Positions 26,101-35,298 of a stretch of DNA of 64,000 nucleotides are shown here, one piece after another (the first letter of the stretch is position 1; every line of letters starts with the position of its first letter). The DNA lies in NCBI RefSeq assembly GCF_030704535.1, contig NC_081808.1:25609501-25673500 (forward strand), in the 5' to 3' direction. The notes under the pieces were generated by a model that was given only the letters and a program-made list of their open reading frames with translations, ran no database searches and was not told where the DNA came from. A program made the translations under genes and the position numbers. This stretch comes from Vitis vinifera (Eukaryota > Streptophyta > Magnoliopsida > Vitales > Vitaceae).

Positions 26101-29100
26101 TTTTTTTTTTTGATAAGTAAACAAGAATTGCATTAGAAAAGGCTAATCGCCACAAAGCATACAGGGAGTATACAAGACGGCTATATCCTCAAAAAGAGAA
26201 AAAGGACCAAAAAGAACTACCTCCCCTCAAGTGGAAGCTATCCACTCCAAAAAACCTATAAGGGAGAAAGACTCCTCACCTAAATGCACTTTGGCCCAAT
26301 TCCATAAATTACAAACAAAAGAACTCTTTAATCTCTGAATATTCACCACACCCCCCCTAAACGCTAACCTATTCCTCTCCTTCCAAACCGTCCAAAAAAT
26401 ACACAACGGAATGGATTTCCAAATCTTTTTCCTTTTCTTCCCTACAAATGAGCCCCTCCAGGAGATAAGAGTCTCCTTTACAGTTTCTGGGAGGACCCAC
26501 TTGATATCTATCAACCCAAAAATAATTTCCCATAAGGCTCTAGTCACTATACAGTGTAAAAGAATATGATTTACATTCTCTTCATCACAACCACACAAAA
26601 AACAGCAATTTGGGAGTTGCACCCCTCTTATCTGGAGCCTGTCCAAAGTGAGCACCTTCCCCCATGTAGCCTCCCAGGCAAAAAAACAGACTTTAGTTGG
26701 CACCTTATCCACCCATATTCTCCTTGCGGGAAACTCAATGGCATTAGGCTTGTCCAACAGCCTGTAAGCTTCTTTAACCCTGTAACGACCATTTCTTCCT
26801 TGCCTCCATATAACTGAATCATCCTCCATGGAAGGCCTATGACCCCTTAAAGTAAGGAGCAGATCACCAACCATATCCATTTCCCAGTCATTGAAATCCC
26901 TCACAAAAACAAGATTCCAATCTCCTTGGCCCGAATGTTGGTCCCACATCTCCTCAATCGTGGCGTCTCTATGCACTGCAAGAACAAAAAGGTGGTGGAA
27001 ACATTGGGACAACGGAGTTTCAGTACACCATCTGTCTTTCCAAAATTTAATTTTGGACCCCTTCCCAACTAGAAAAGCCAATTTTTCCCAGCACCATTCA
27101 GATTCCTTCATGATTTCCTTCCAGACCCCCACACCAGCCGCCCCACTAGCCTTCTTAGCCCTCCAACCATGTTCCTCTTGCCCATATTTCGTTGAAATCA
27201 CTTGTTTCCAAAGGTTATCTTTTTCACAAGCAAACCTCCAAACCCACTTACCCAGCAAGGCTCTATTCAAAGTGGCTATTCTCCTCAATCCTAGCCCTCC
27301 ATTGAATTTTTCTGAGCAGACCACATCCCATTTAACTAGGTGAACTTTTCCCTCCAAGTTTCCACCCCCCCATAGGAAATCTCTTTGGGTTTTCTCCACT
27401 CGTTTAGCAACAGACTTGGGCATACGGAATATAGACATTTGGTAGATTGGCATACTAGCCAAGGTACTCTTTATAAGAGTGATCCTCCCCCCTTTAGAGA
27501 TGTACTGTCTTTTCCAAAGCGCAAGTCTCCTCCTGACCTTCTCTTCCACTCCATCCCACATAGAAGAAGCCCTATTGGGGACTCCTAAAGGGAGGCCCAA
27601 GTACTGGGAGGGCAGAGACCCCACCCTACACCCTAGCTCAGCTGCCATCTCAAGAATCTCCTCCACTTCTCCAACTGGGATGATTTCGCTTTTGGCTAGA
27701 TTAATACGAAGACCCGAAGCTGCTTCAAACCAAATGAGAATCCAGCTTAAGTGAGAAACTTGATCTTTATTCGCCTCACAAAACACAACTGTATCATCAG
27801 CAAAAAATAGGTGGGAGATATTCAATGAGGTTCTACTACCGCCCTGGATGTTGCACCCTGTAAGATAACCCCCCTCCACCGCTCTCCTGATAAGAACGTC
27901 CAGAATCTCCATTCCCATCACAAAGAGGTAAGGGGAGAGAGGATCCCCTTGACGAAGCCCTCTAGTGTTAGGGAAGAAACCAGCTGGCACTCCATTAACA
28001 AGAATAGAGAATTTAGCAGAAGACACACAGCTCCACATCCATCCCACCCACTTGGACCCAAAGCCCATTTTTTGAAGGACCTTCATTAGAAAGTTCCAAT
28101 TGATGCTGTCATAAGCTTTTTCTATATCCAGTTTGCAAATAAGGCCCTTTTCTTTTCTCTTTTGCCACGAATCTATCACCTCATTAGCAATTAAAGATGC
28201 GTCCAAAATTTGTCTTCCCATAACAAAGGCATTTTGAGCAATGGAGACCACCTTACCAATCACTTTTTTGAGCCTATTAGCTAAAACTTTAGCCAATAGT
28301 TTATAGAGACCCCCCAACAGACTGATAGGTCTAAAATCACCCAGATCCTCCGCCCCGCTTTTCTTAGGAATCAACACCAAAAAGGTATTGTTGAGGCTCC
28401 TAACAAAGGAGTTATGCTCATGAAATTCCTTAAACATCTCCATGATCTCCTCTTTGGTAAAGTCCCAAACATTTTGCCAGAAGGCTACAGTAAAACCATC
28501 CGGGCCAGGGGCTTTATCCCCATTCATCTCCATCAACGCCGAATGAATCTCAATCTCTACAAAAGGGACTTCCAGACTCTCTGCTTCTTGCTGGCTGATA
28601 CAACCCACCTGAATATTACCAATATCCGCTTGCCAATCCATATCTTCAGAAAGCAACTGCTGGAACGAATTCACAACTCCTTCTCTCACCTCTTGCTCCT
28701 CTACCAACCACTCCCCATTAACCTTAATTCTGCCCATAATATTGTTTCTTCTGTGAGCACTTGCCATTCTATGGAAGAACCCCGTGTTTCTATCCCCCTC
28801 CCTTAACCAAATCTCCCTTGAGTGCTGCCTCCAGTGGGCTTCCTCCAACAGGACCCATTTCTTAAATGAGTCTTTAGCATCCTTTTTTAAACCAGCCTCC
28901 TCCACAGTCAGATTTCTCTCACTTTCCACCCGATCCCAGAAGTCTACTTGGTCTAAGGCTGAAGCTTTATTGGTTTCCAGCCTCCCAAAAACCTCCTTGT
29001 TCCAAACTTTCAGTTTCTTTTTTATCTCCTTCATTTTAAAAGCCAATCTGTAGCTAGCACTGCCCCTGACATCAATCCCCTGCCACCATGTTCTCACCAT

Positions 29101-32100
29101 GTCTTGAAACCCCTCAACCTTCAGCCACATATTTTCGAATCTAAATGGGGTTGGGCCTCTTCTAATTCCACCCCCCTCTAACACGATTGGGAAATGATCA
29201 GAAATTGGCCCGGACAACCTGACCTGAGTAACACCACTAAACAGATCTAACCAACTGGAGGAAACTAAGAATCTGTCTAGTCTCGCCCAGGCCTGATTGT
29301 TAAGCCCCCCATTCCAGGTGAACCCTCCCCCCTGAAGAGGAAGGTCCACCAACTCTAAGTCCTCCACAGTCTCTGCAAATCTCCTCATGGCTGAACTAAT
29401 TCTTCTTTGGCTGCTCCTTTCTTGCTGATACAGAATGATATCAAAATCCCCACCAAGACACCAGGGATCATCCCAACGACCTCTTATCGCCCCCAATTCC
29501 TCCCACATACCCTCCCTTTCCACTTTAGAAAACGGACCATACACTCCCGTAAAAACCCAAGTGGCCCCATTTTCTATAGTTTTGAATCTGCAAGACAACG
29601 TGAACAGACCCTCCTCCCAATCCAAAATATCCAAGACCCTCTTGTCCCAACATATCAAAATGCCACCCGCAGTCCCCTCCGCATTTAGGGCTCTCCAATC
29701 TATAAATCTTCCCGTGCCCAGACTTCTCACAATACCCTCCGACATCTCCTGAATCTTGGTTTCCTGAATACATAAAAGATCCACCCTCTGGTTCCTTATA
29801 TAATTCTTAATAACTTTCCTCTTAGAGCTGTCATTTGCTCCCCTCACATTCCAGCTTATAATCTTCAGCTTCATTGGGCAACTATCAATTGATTCCCTTT
29901 GCCCTGTGATAAATCTTTCTGCTTATACCCCCCCTCATAGTTGATAGAGCATTCCAATCTCTTAAGCTCCCTTTCAAATTTGGACTTCTCCAAGAATTCT
30001 TTGTTGTGAATCTTTTCCCTCCTCTTTCTGATTTTAGTCAGAAAATTCAGTATCTCCCTTTCCAGTCCCTTCGTAGAGAAACCCAGGAACTGGCTGAATT
30101 TTGCTAAATCACACTCCTCCCATAGTTCCTCTTTCTCATTTTCATTGTCTTGAGATTCTGAAGCACCAACCTTCCCCTCCTTGTCCCTACCCTTGTCTCT
30201 GTTTTTGTTGGCCTCTCCCAACTTCCAGGGTCTATTGTCATTCTCACCATTCCCCTCATAGACTGTCAACCAGGTTGACTTATCCCCCCATGATTCCTCC
30301 TCTATTTCCCCTGGGCAATCAAAAGACCCCCCCACTGGAGCCCGATCAGAATTAGAAGAAGAAGGAAGAAATGTCCCCATAACCCCGTATCCTTTAGAAT
30401 GAGAATGCAGGACATACCTCTTTGCTTCTTCCTCAAGGGCTCGGTCAGTCAAGGAAAAGCCTGCCTCCCCCTGTTCCCTTCTAATCTCCTCTGGCGCCCA
30501 GCACATCAATGGGTCCTCTGGGTTGATTATATTTCTGGAGTTAGAACGGCCCAAAAAAAGTGGACCATCCATTACCAGACCATCCATCCCAGCTGAAAAA
30601 TGGCAGCCCAGATCAGCAGCCCAGTTAGATGGGCCTGCCTCTGACTCACCAGCCTCCTTACTTTTTTCTTTTAATTTTCGGCCCAATGGCCCATTTAACT
30701 TAGCTAGCCCACCCTCCTTCTCCTGCTCGTTAAGGCCCATGGATAAGCCACATAAGGGCAGCCCATCCTTTTTACCATCCACATAGACCCAGTCCCGGGG
30801 CATTGGACCATAGGTTTGGTTCCCAGACTTTAGGCCCGGCCCATTCTTCTGCAGCAGCCTCCCATCATCTGTCAGGAACTGTCCCTCAATTCCCGCTTCT
30901 GTCACTTCCTTCCCCACTCGCTTCTCCGCGCGTGAGTGCATGTCACCCCTGATCTCGGTTCTCCTTCTGGTTTCCTCCACAGAAGGAAGCCTTCTCACCT
31001 CCGGCCTGATCTCCCACCACAGCGCCAACGTGTAAACCTCCTCCTCTGCCTCAATTTCTAGAATACTCGGTCTGAATTCACCTCTCATCTTGACCAGTAT
31101 CCTAGCCCATTGAATTTCCCCCATCGATCTTGTCCGCTCATCAATGTCAACAAAACCCCCACATTCCTCCCCTATTTTCTTCAAAATCGCCGGGCTCCAT
31201 AACGACATTGGCAAACCAAAAATCTTAACCCATGCCTCCTGTGCTCTCTCCTTCTCTCCCCAACAACCCGACTTTGGGTTCCAAAAATCCAAACCTAAAA
31301 AAATTCCTCCCATTACTCTGCTTCCCGAAGAGGCAACTCGGTGAGCCTCTTTTATATCTTCAAACTCCAGCAATGCCCTACCTCGTTCCAGCTTGGCCAT
31401 TCCTAGTTTACCTTTTAAACCCCAAGACCTTGCCCAAAGGCTTCCCATCCTCTCCAAATCTTCGTCTTCCTTCTTGTTTGATTTCCAGCTCGCGACGAGA
31501 CAATGTTTCAGCTTCTGTAGATTTTCTGCCATCTCCTCCCTCGCGACCTTCATCTTGATTGCAGTTGCGCCCTTCTGATTTGTGCTCGTGACTGCTTCCA
31601 CGTAAGATTTCGTCGGAGAGATTTTCCCGCCGGCCCTTACTACCTGCACCTCCATTCTTCTACCCACCATCTCCTCCATTTGTTGAATAATCTCCACCAT
31701 AGTCGTCCATCCTCTTTTGGCCCTCCTTCCTCTGGGCAAGAAGATGCAGAAATGTTTTCGTTCCAGATCCACTACCCCCAGCCTTAAAAAGCCTCCTGAT
31801 CTGTTGAAACCCCGCACCAAAGAGAATCTCTTGCCTCTTTCTCTCCACTCCTTTTCCCATCTCCCTTCTTCTTCATCTCGTATACAGTGGATTAGCCCCT
31901 CCTTGAAAAGCCCTAAGCTCTCCAGCCCTAAGCGAACCCAAGTCGAGACCCCCCGTTTCTTCTCCACGATGAGGATCTGACATCTTCCCTTTCTTCCGTC
32001 CAAGACGAGCTCGAAAGTCTTGGATTCAACCGTGAAACTTCGCTTTCGGCTCGCCTCGCCGGTCTCCTCATCGTCGCCGTCGCACGCGCCTTCACTCTCC

Positions 32101-32462
32101 CTCACGCCCCCCCTCTCTCTCGCGTCCTCTCTCTCTCTCTCTCCCATCGCTTTTTCAAATTTTTTTATTCACTAGACAGTTTTTAAATCCCACCTGACTA
32201 AATGATCCTTTTTGCCTTCCCCAATCCCTGACCATAAAAAATCCCTCTGCAACCTCTCGATTTTTGCAGCAACTGAAGCGGGTAACTTAAATAAAGACAG
32301 ATAGTAACAGGGCATATGGATAGTAACAGCGGGTAACTTCCTAAGAATAAATTAGCAGCCACTAGTCATCTCATCATGGAAATAGATGTTTAATCACCAG
32401 CAGATTCACGAACTTAATCAGAAAACATGCAGCCATCATATAATGACTTTAGTTTTTTTTTA

Positions 32463-32498
<36 letters not shown>

Positions 32499-33866
32499 AG
32501 AATTGAATTTAAAAAATAATGGCCTTGAATAAGAAAACACAAAAACTTAATAACTACTTGCTGACCCTCTTTAGTTAATCTTTTGCTATTTCAAGGGTCA
32601 GATGCATATCAAAGTTATATAACTACTAAAGTAATTATGATAACTTACCCTTAGAAGTTGACTGCACAACAACTAGAACCAATTTGATGTTCCTTGCACG
32701 AACAACAGCTCTGCCCACATTCAGACAACCAGAATATAAAGGATCATCCATATGAGCATTTAACAATTGAAACGACTCTACTCAGTCATACTTCAACTAT
32801 ATAAAACATCAGCATTAGAATCAGAAACATAATTCTTCAAATATGAACATGACAGACTTAAAAGACTTAGACAGGAGCAATATATAGAGGTTTATATTAT
32901 AGAAACCAAGGTCTTGTCGTACCTTCAGTGAAGTGATTGTGAAAAAAGATGATCCTACCACCTAATTTTTTAATTTATTTTTTTGTTCTTTTAAGAAAAT
33001 TTAAAGAAAATTCTTAACAACCACTCAAATTTTATTTATTTATCATTCATTTTTTGCCTAACAACCACAGCCACAGGGGCTTTAACGAACCTTAGAAAAT
33101 ATCAGAAGCAATATCAAAATGGCAAGTCAATCTCGCACGATTGACCACCTTGCAATGACACCCTCTGCTAAGAACCCATAAGACCATTGTAATTTTGGTA
33201 TTTCAGTTAATGGGATGCTAAAAAGAAGCTGCCAAATCACAAATTTTCTCAAAGAATGTCTATATGGCCCTCTAGCAATTTCAACAATCTGGAAGCAAAA
33301 CGAAAAAACTGTCTGTTCAAGTCTCTGACGATCATCTGAATAATCAGCTTATTAGAAAGGCAAAATATTTCCGGCCCTTTGAAACAAACCAACCTGACAA
33401 GAAAGTGATATAATTGATTTGCCCTTATCGAATTGAATTGCCAAGCAAACTCTTGAAATAGTCAAAACGAAACCGCGTCTCTCGAGTTTTACTAAGAATG
33501 AAGCAGTTGAATAAAGTAAGGAAAGAGGCGGTACTTAAGGTTTTCGACATGGGTGCAGAGCTGAAGCCACTGGGCGGGATCACCAGAAATGTGATCGGAA
33601 GTGAACAAAGCAGCAACAACGGCAGGAATCCTGGTGCGATGCTTGAGCAACCAATCCCTCTTCAAAATTCCCGCTACGGGAACGTGGATTTCCTTGTTGG
33701 AGCGATTCATAATAGAAATCGCGGAGAAGTCAGGCAAAGCCAACGTGTTGATGGGAGGTTGCTCGGAGTGGAGATGCGTGGAGATCAAGGAGTGAAGCTC
33801 TGGACATCCCACCAGAGATATGAGAGATACTGGCGGAGTCCGAAGCTCTTCCGGGTATTCTTCCAT
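14130..33866 (-). CDS. TRAPPC11: Trafficking protein particle complex subunit 11 (TRAPPC11 / Foie gras family)
   Basis: TRAPPC11 is a large subunit of a TRAPP tethering complex, which acts in ER-Golgi/trans-Golgi vesicle traffic. Nine coding exons (minus strand): 33866-33535, 32710-32649, 24329-24215, 24123-24000, 23674-23594, 22271-21930, 19403-19237, 19145-18307, 15625-14130. All junctions are GT-AG, the phases agree, and the sum is 3558 nt (1185 aa plus stop), close to the usual plant length of about 1190. The start MEEYPEELRTPPVSL (33866) matches the plant N-terminus; an in-frame ATG five codons upstream (33881) is the alternative. Residues about 240-600 form the Foie gras helical-repeat domain (for example RLVEIKTVAEQLHFKIS and GYLRECSRRRGSVKDFIEYS); residues 690-1185 are beta-rich and correspond to the C-terminal (gryzun-like) part. 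Introns of 8.3, 2.5 and 2.7 kb are packed with LINEs in the same orientation as the gene. Likely 3' UTR: 14129 to about 13600. No coding exon is broken. Confidence 0.93.
16560..17640 (-). mobile_element. Degenerate LINE 3' half (zf-RVT and RNase H), in TRAPPC11 intron 8
   Basis: Minus-strand frames show a zinc-binding reverse-transcriptase tail (FLWLVIINAFPICEYLIAT and CCLCNQNIENIDHIFKNCPF, about 17180-17020), then nearer 16600-16740 an RNase H start (PPISGNFKLNFDG, VIRDSNGM). This is the usual order for plant L1-type LINEs that carry RNase H. Frames are interrupted by stops and by a MITE at 17203-17355, so it is an old copy. Ends are approximate and no target-site duplication was found. Confidence 0.7.
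17203..17355. mobile_element. Tourist-like MITE (PIF/Harbinger type), TTA target duplication
   Basis: The left end GGTGGTGTTTATTTTTTGG and the right end CCAAAAAACAAACACCACC form a terminal inverted repeat of about 30 bp. It is flanked by TTA at 17200-17202 and 17356-17358, the 3-bp duplication typical of PIF/Harbinger elements. At 153 bp it has no coding capacity. It is inserted inside the older LINE fragment at 16560-17640. Confidence 0.88.
19722..21440 (-). mobile_element. Older LINE remnant (RNase H end) split by the LINE at 19954-21084
   Basis: When the inner LINE and one copy of its duplication are removed, the minus-strand flanks join into SVHWVPHLANQMVDSLAKW, a typical C-terminal RNase H motif of plant LINEs, continuing to FCFAGDFLPPW and an A-tail (T-run near 19722-19738). 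The right boundary near 21440 is uncertain; upstream frames are too decayed to read. Confidence 0.65.
19954..21084 (-). mobile_element. 5'-truncated LINE with exact 19-bp target-site duplication
   Basis: The insertion is flanked by accatttgattagctaaat at 19935-19953 and 21085-21103. The 3' end (left in the window) is a T-run followed by gataggtaaacaag, the A-tail and 3' end shared by other LINEs here. Minus-strand frames give the region after the reverse transcriptase (21089-20661: NGRRVRFWRDRWC) and the zf-RVT tail (20564-20130: FFAWEATWGKGLTLD, CFMCLEKEETIDHLLLHC), in different frames with a short gap. It is therefore a dead, recent-looking 5'-truncated copy in TRAPPC11 intron 6. Confidence 0.9.
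22510..22960 (-). mobile_element. LINE 3'-end fragment (zf-RVT C-terminus)
   Basis: Minus strand 22941-22744 encodes WVLPLSVRETLLGWHGSF and KTAPLCLFWVVWKERNRIAF, closely matching the C-terminus of ORF2 in the intact LINE at 26-30 kb. It carries a 3' end like its relatives (tataagtaaaaacgcaagag). It is 5'-truncated to about 450 bp, in TRAPPC11 intron 5. Target-site duplication not resolved. Confidence 0.8.
23424..23575 (-). mobile_element. Short LINE or SINE 3'-end fragment
   Basis: A T13-14 run followed by cataataggcaatgag and a non-coding stretch (aaaaagtatacaaagagcgc) resembles the A-tail and 3' UTR ends of the other LINEs on this strand. It stops about 20 bp short of TRAPPC11 exon 5. Only about 150 bp, so family assignment is tentative. 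Confidence 0.45.
26227..29874 (-). CDS. LINE ORF2: endonuclease-reverse transcriptase polyprotein
   Basis: 1215 aa, uninterrupted. It nicks target DNA and copies element RNA at the nick. N-terminal APE-type endonuclease: SWNVRG, CIQETK, TGVYGP, and SDHFPI (about residue 225). Reverse transcriptase at about residues 480-750: IPKKSGAEDLGDFRPISL, CKLDIEKAYDSINW, TRGLRQGDPLSPYLF, and the catalytic HLFFADDTVVF. C-terminal zf-RVT: FFAWEATWGKVLTLD, CFLCGCDEENVNHILLHC. No RNase H domain follows. Oddity: the endonuclease motif usually GGDFN reads GGDFD; this Asn normally helps catalysis. The start ATG overlaps the ORF1 stop by 4 nt. Family certain; activity unknown. Confidence 0.95.
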   Translation of the reverse strand: MKLKIISWNVRGANDSSKRKVIKNYIRNQRVDLLCIQETKIQEMSEGIVRSLGTGRFIDWRALNAEGTAGGILICWDKRVLDILDWEEGLFTLSCRFKTIENGATWVFTGVYGPFSKVEREGMWEELGAIRGRWDDPWCLGGDFDIILYQQERSSQRRISSAMRRFAETVEDLELVDLPLQGGGFTWNGGLNNQAWARLDRFLVSSSWLDLFSGVTQVRLSGPISDHFPIVLEGGGIRRGPTPFRFENMWLKVEGFQDMVRTWWQGIDVRGSASYRLAFKMKEIKKKLKVWNKEVFGRLETNKASALDQVDFWDRVESERNLTVEEAGLKKDAKDSFKKWVLLEEAHWRQHSREIWLREGDRNTGFFHRMASAHRRNNIMGRIKVNGEWLVEEQEVREGVVNSFQQLLSEDMDWQADIGNIQVGCISQQEAESLEVPFVEIEIHSALMEMNGDKAPGPDGFTVAFWQNVWDFTKEEIMEMFKEFHEHNSFVRSLNNTFLVLIPKKSGAEDLGDFRPISLLGGLYKLLAKVLANRLKKVIGKVVSIAQNAFVMGRQILDASLIANEVIDSWQKRKEKGLICKLDIEKAYDSINWNFLMKVLQKMGFGSKWVGWMWSCVSSAKFSILVNGVPAGFFPNTRGLRQGDPLSPYLFVMGMEILDVLIRRAVEGGYLTGCNIQGGSRTSLNISHLFFADDTVVFCEANKDQVSHLSWILIWFEAASGLRINLAKSEIIPVGEVEEILEMAAELGCRVGSLPSQYLGLPLGVPNRASSMWDGVEEKVRRRLALWKRQYISKGGRITLIKSTLASMPIYQMSIFRMPKSVAKRVEKTQRDFLWGGGNLEGKVHLVKWDVVCSEKFNGGLGLRRIATLNRALLGKWVWRFACEKDNLWKQVISTKYGQEEHGWRAKKASGAAGVGVWKEIMKESEWCWEKLAFLVGKGSKIKFWKDRWCTETPLSQCFHHLFVLAVHRDATIEEMWDQHSGQGDWNLVFVRDFNDWEMDMVGDLLLTLRGHRPSMEDDSVIWRQGRNGRYRVKEAYRLLDKPNAIEFPARRIWVDKVPTKVCFFAWEATWGKVLTLDRLQIRGVQLPNCCFLCGCDEENVNHILLHCIVTRALWEIIFGLIDIKWVLPETVKETLISWRGSFVGKKRKKIWKSIPLCIFWTVWKERNRLAFRGGVVNIQRLKSSFVCNLWNWAKVHLGEESFSLIGFLEWIAST
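29871..32147 (-). CDS. LINE ORF1 protein (RNA-binding, DUF4283-like)
   Basis: 758 aa. Plant L1 ORF1 proteins bind the element RNA in the retrotransposition particle. After an Arg/Glu-rich N-terminus (MGEREREDARERGG), a first block runs to about residue 130 (RGFNRSGGFLRLGVVDLER). A DUF4283-like domain lies at about residues 215-360 (GKLGMAKLERGRALLEFED, EAWVKIFGLPMSLWSPAIL). The middle is low-complexity, and a charged, probably coiled-coil tail follows (about residues 690-745). I see no CCHC zinc knuckle, which many plant ORF1 proteins have. Its TGA stop overlaps the ORF2 ATG (ATGA), so ORF2 may be made by termination-reinitiation. ATG at 32147. Confidence 0.88.
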   Translation of the reverse strand: MGEREREDARERGGVRESEGACDGDDEETGEASRKRSFTVESKTFELVLDGRKGRCQILIVEKKRGVSTWVRLGLESLGLFKEGLIHCIRDEEEGRWEKEWRERGKRFSLVRGFNRSGGFLRLGVVDLERKHFCIFLPRGRRAKRGWTTMVEIIQQMEEMVGRRMEVQVVRAGGKISPTKSYVEAVTSTNQKGATAIKMKVAREEMAENLQKLKHCLVASWKSNKKEDEDLERMGSLWARSWGLKGKLGMAKLERGRALLEFEDIKEAHRVASSGSRVMGGIFLGLDFWNPKSGCWGEKERAQEAWVKIFGLPMSLWSPAILKKIGEECGGFVDIDERTRSMGEIQWARILVKMRGEFRPSILEIEAEEEVYTLALWWEIRPEVRRLPSVEETRRRTEIRGDMHSRAEKRVGKEVTEAGIEGQFLTDDGRLLQKNGPGLKSGNQTYGPMPRDWVYVDGKKDGLPLCGLSMGLNEQEKEGGLAKLNGPLGRKLKEKSKEAGESEAGPSNWAADLGCHFSAGMDGLVMDGPLFLGRSNSRNIINPEDPLMCWAPEEIRREQGEAGFSLTDRALEEEAKRYVLHSHSKGYGVMGTFLPSSSNSDRAPVGGSFDCPGEIEEESWGDKSTWLTVYEGNGENDNRPWKLGEANKNRDKGRDKEGKVGASESQDNENEKEELWEECDLAKFSQFLGFSTKGLEREILNFLTKIRKRREKIHNKEFLEKSKFERELKRLECSINYEGGYKQKDLSQGKGNQLIVAQ
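32465..32497. repeat. 33-bp A run
   Basis: An uninterrupted run of A (preceded by taat) lies between the older LINE and TRAPPC11 exon 2. In the minus-strand transcript it is a U-rich tract in intron 2, about 170 nt after exon 2's donor side. It may be an old retroelement tail, or its length may be a sequencing artefact. Confidence 0.9.
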
Positions 33867-34089
33867 GCCCTCTTTCTTCAAAGATATACGATTCCTTTTG
33901 GAAAAAGACTAAATAAAGGTTTCAGAATAGAAGAGAGTGAACCAGGGTTTCAGATTCCAGCAATGGCGAAGACCGAATTAGGGTTTTCGCAGCAGGTAAC
34001 CCAGATCGGAGTGCGAGATCGGAATGACTCGCCAGCTCTCTCCATCTTGGTATATCCGGTGGTCCGGTTTTAGTTATAGGCTTATAGCC

Positions 34090-35298
34090 GGGGTGGGGTG
34101 GGGTGCTAGGGGGTTGGTCATGCGCGCCGCACGTGATATGCTTCTTCTTTAAAAAAAAAATTCCCATATTAATTAAACCAAAAAGGAAAAACAAGTTCAA
34201 ATGAACTTGCCCCGTAGAAATTGAAGTCACATGACTCACGTGGCTCTCCAAAAGCATCTGAAAATAGTTTTTTAAGAATTTATTTTAAAAATATTTTGGA
34301 AAGTAATTAAAAATATGAAAATATTATAAAATTATCGTACTGTAGATAAGCATAAAACATTTTCATGAAGAATAATGATTTATTTCATAAAAAAAAGAAT
34401 TATTATTATTATTTGAGAAGTATTTTGGTAAAGTTAGCGGTGGGAGCAAATCTCCAGCAGTTGTTTAAGAATGTATTGTTTGAATTTTTATTTTTCATTT
34501 CCAAATAAATGGCCCAAATCCAATCATAAAAAGTTTAGAAACTATTTTTTGATTCCACAACTCAAATACAAAGAACAATATTTTAGACTTGCGATTTGAC
34601 AATAATTCTGAAAAGTATTTTTGGTATTTCTAACACTTTAAATTTTTTATTTTTCAAGTATTAAAAATACTAGAAACATTTAAGAAAATTACTGTCAAAA
34701 TGCACTCTTATTTAATATAAAGATGTTTTATATTTATATACGTTTTCCAAGCATTCCTCCTACTTTGATTTCAATTGTGGCTTAAAACACTCAATAAGAA
34801 ATAAGATACATCAAATTTGTCCTTAAAAACAACTTATACTGAGCATCAAATGGCCCTTTAATGAGTCCAGTCCATGAGTCTGAGCCTGAGCCTGATCCTG
34901 TAACTCCCAGCTCATCGACAGGGGGGGCCTTCCCTCTTCCCTCCATATCCTGCATTTTATGCTCATCAACATGCAAAGAGTTTGTATCTGTATCATATGA
35001 TAAACCCATTACCAATTCCAATTTTCCAATAGAATAAAAGCATGGAAGCCAACACCCTGATGGTTTAGAAACACAAAGATACAAATCAATATGTAGTGTC
35101 AGAACTCAAAGGAAAGATACGTCTTGATCCAAGTTCAGTCAATGTTCTTGATAACTAATCTCAGATCACAACAGATTCTTTACTTTCATTTTTTTATGTT
35201 ATATATTTCTTTGCATGCCAAGCAAAAAATGGGCATATAGAAGCCTCCTCTGTACACAAAAACCAGCACAGCAAAATTAAGAGAAGGGCATAGACCAG
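34090..35298. other. Spacer between TRAPPC11 and the F-box gene
   Basis: 33867-34090 is the likely TRAPPC11 leader and core promoter (minus strand). Beyond it is AT-rich DNA. A minus-strand frame at 35084-34791 ends in a GSGSGSDSW-rich stretch; it has no domain I recognise and may lie in the F-box 3' UTR region. No other feature seen. Confidence 0.5.

Larger units (their letters stand above)
26105..32186 (-). mobile_element. Near-full-length L1-type LINE with both ORFs open
   Basis: About 6.1 kb, inserted in the older LINE. A duplication of 23-27 bp (26078-26104 and 32187-32213, starting atcccacctgactaaatg) flanks it; its exact length is blurred by the A-tail. Minus-strand order: leader of about 39 nt, ORF1 (32147-29871), ORF2 (29874-26227), 3' UTR of about 110 nt, A12-14 tail (T-run at 26099-26111). 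The short leader suggests slight 5' truncation or a naturally short 5' UTR. The open frames and clean duplication indicate recent insertion. It is in the same orientation as TRAPPC11, in intron 2. Confidence 0.93.
24816..32334 (-). mobile_element. Older 5'-truncated LINE, split by a full-length LINE
   Basis: It is flanked by aacttcctaagaataaatt at 24797-24815 and 32335-32353, an exact 19-bp target-site duplication. Its own sequence is 24816-26104 plus 32214-32334, about 1.4 kb; the rest is a younger LINE. Joined across the insertion the minus-strand frame reads LFKLPASVAAKIERLQRDFL, then KKDHLVRWDVVCKPKEIGG, then a zf-RVT tail (CILCMKHGESADHIFLHC) to a stop at 24953, still open. It belongs to a different subfamily from the inner LINE. 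It lies in TRAPPC11 intron 2. Confidence 0.92.

Noticed and set aside
28414-29752. Plus-strand frames of 80-130 codons over the LINE
   Set aside because: Antisense of LINE ORF2, which explains the region fully.
33498-34073. 191-codon plus-strand frame
   Set aside because: It is the antisense shadow of TRAPPC11 exon 1 and leader; no domain.
34791-35084. 97-codon minus-strand frame near the F-box gene
   Set aside because: No recognisable domain; part is a short acidic/Ser-Gly repeat; possibly 3' UTR.
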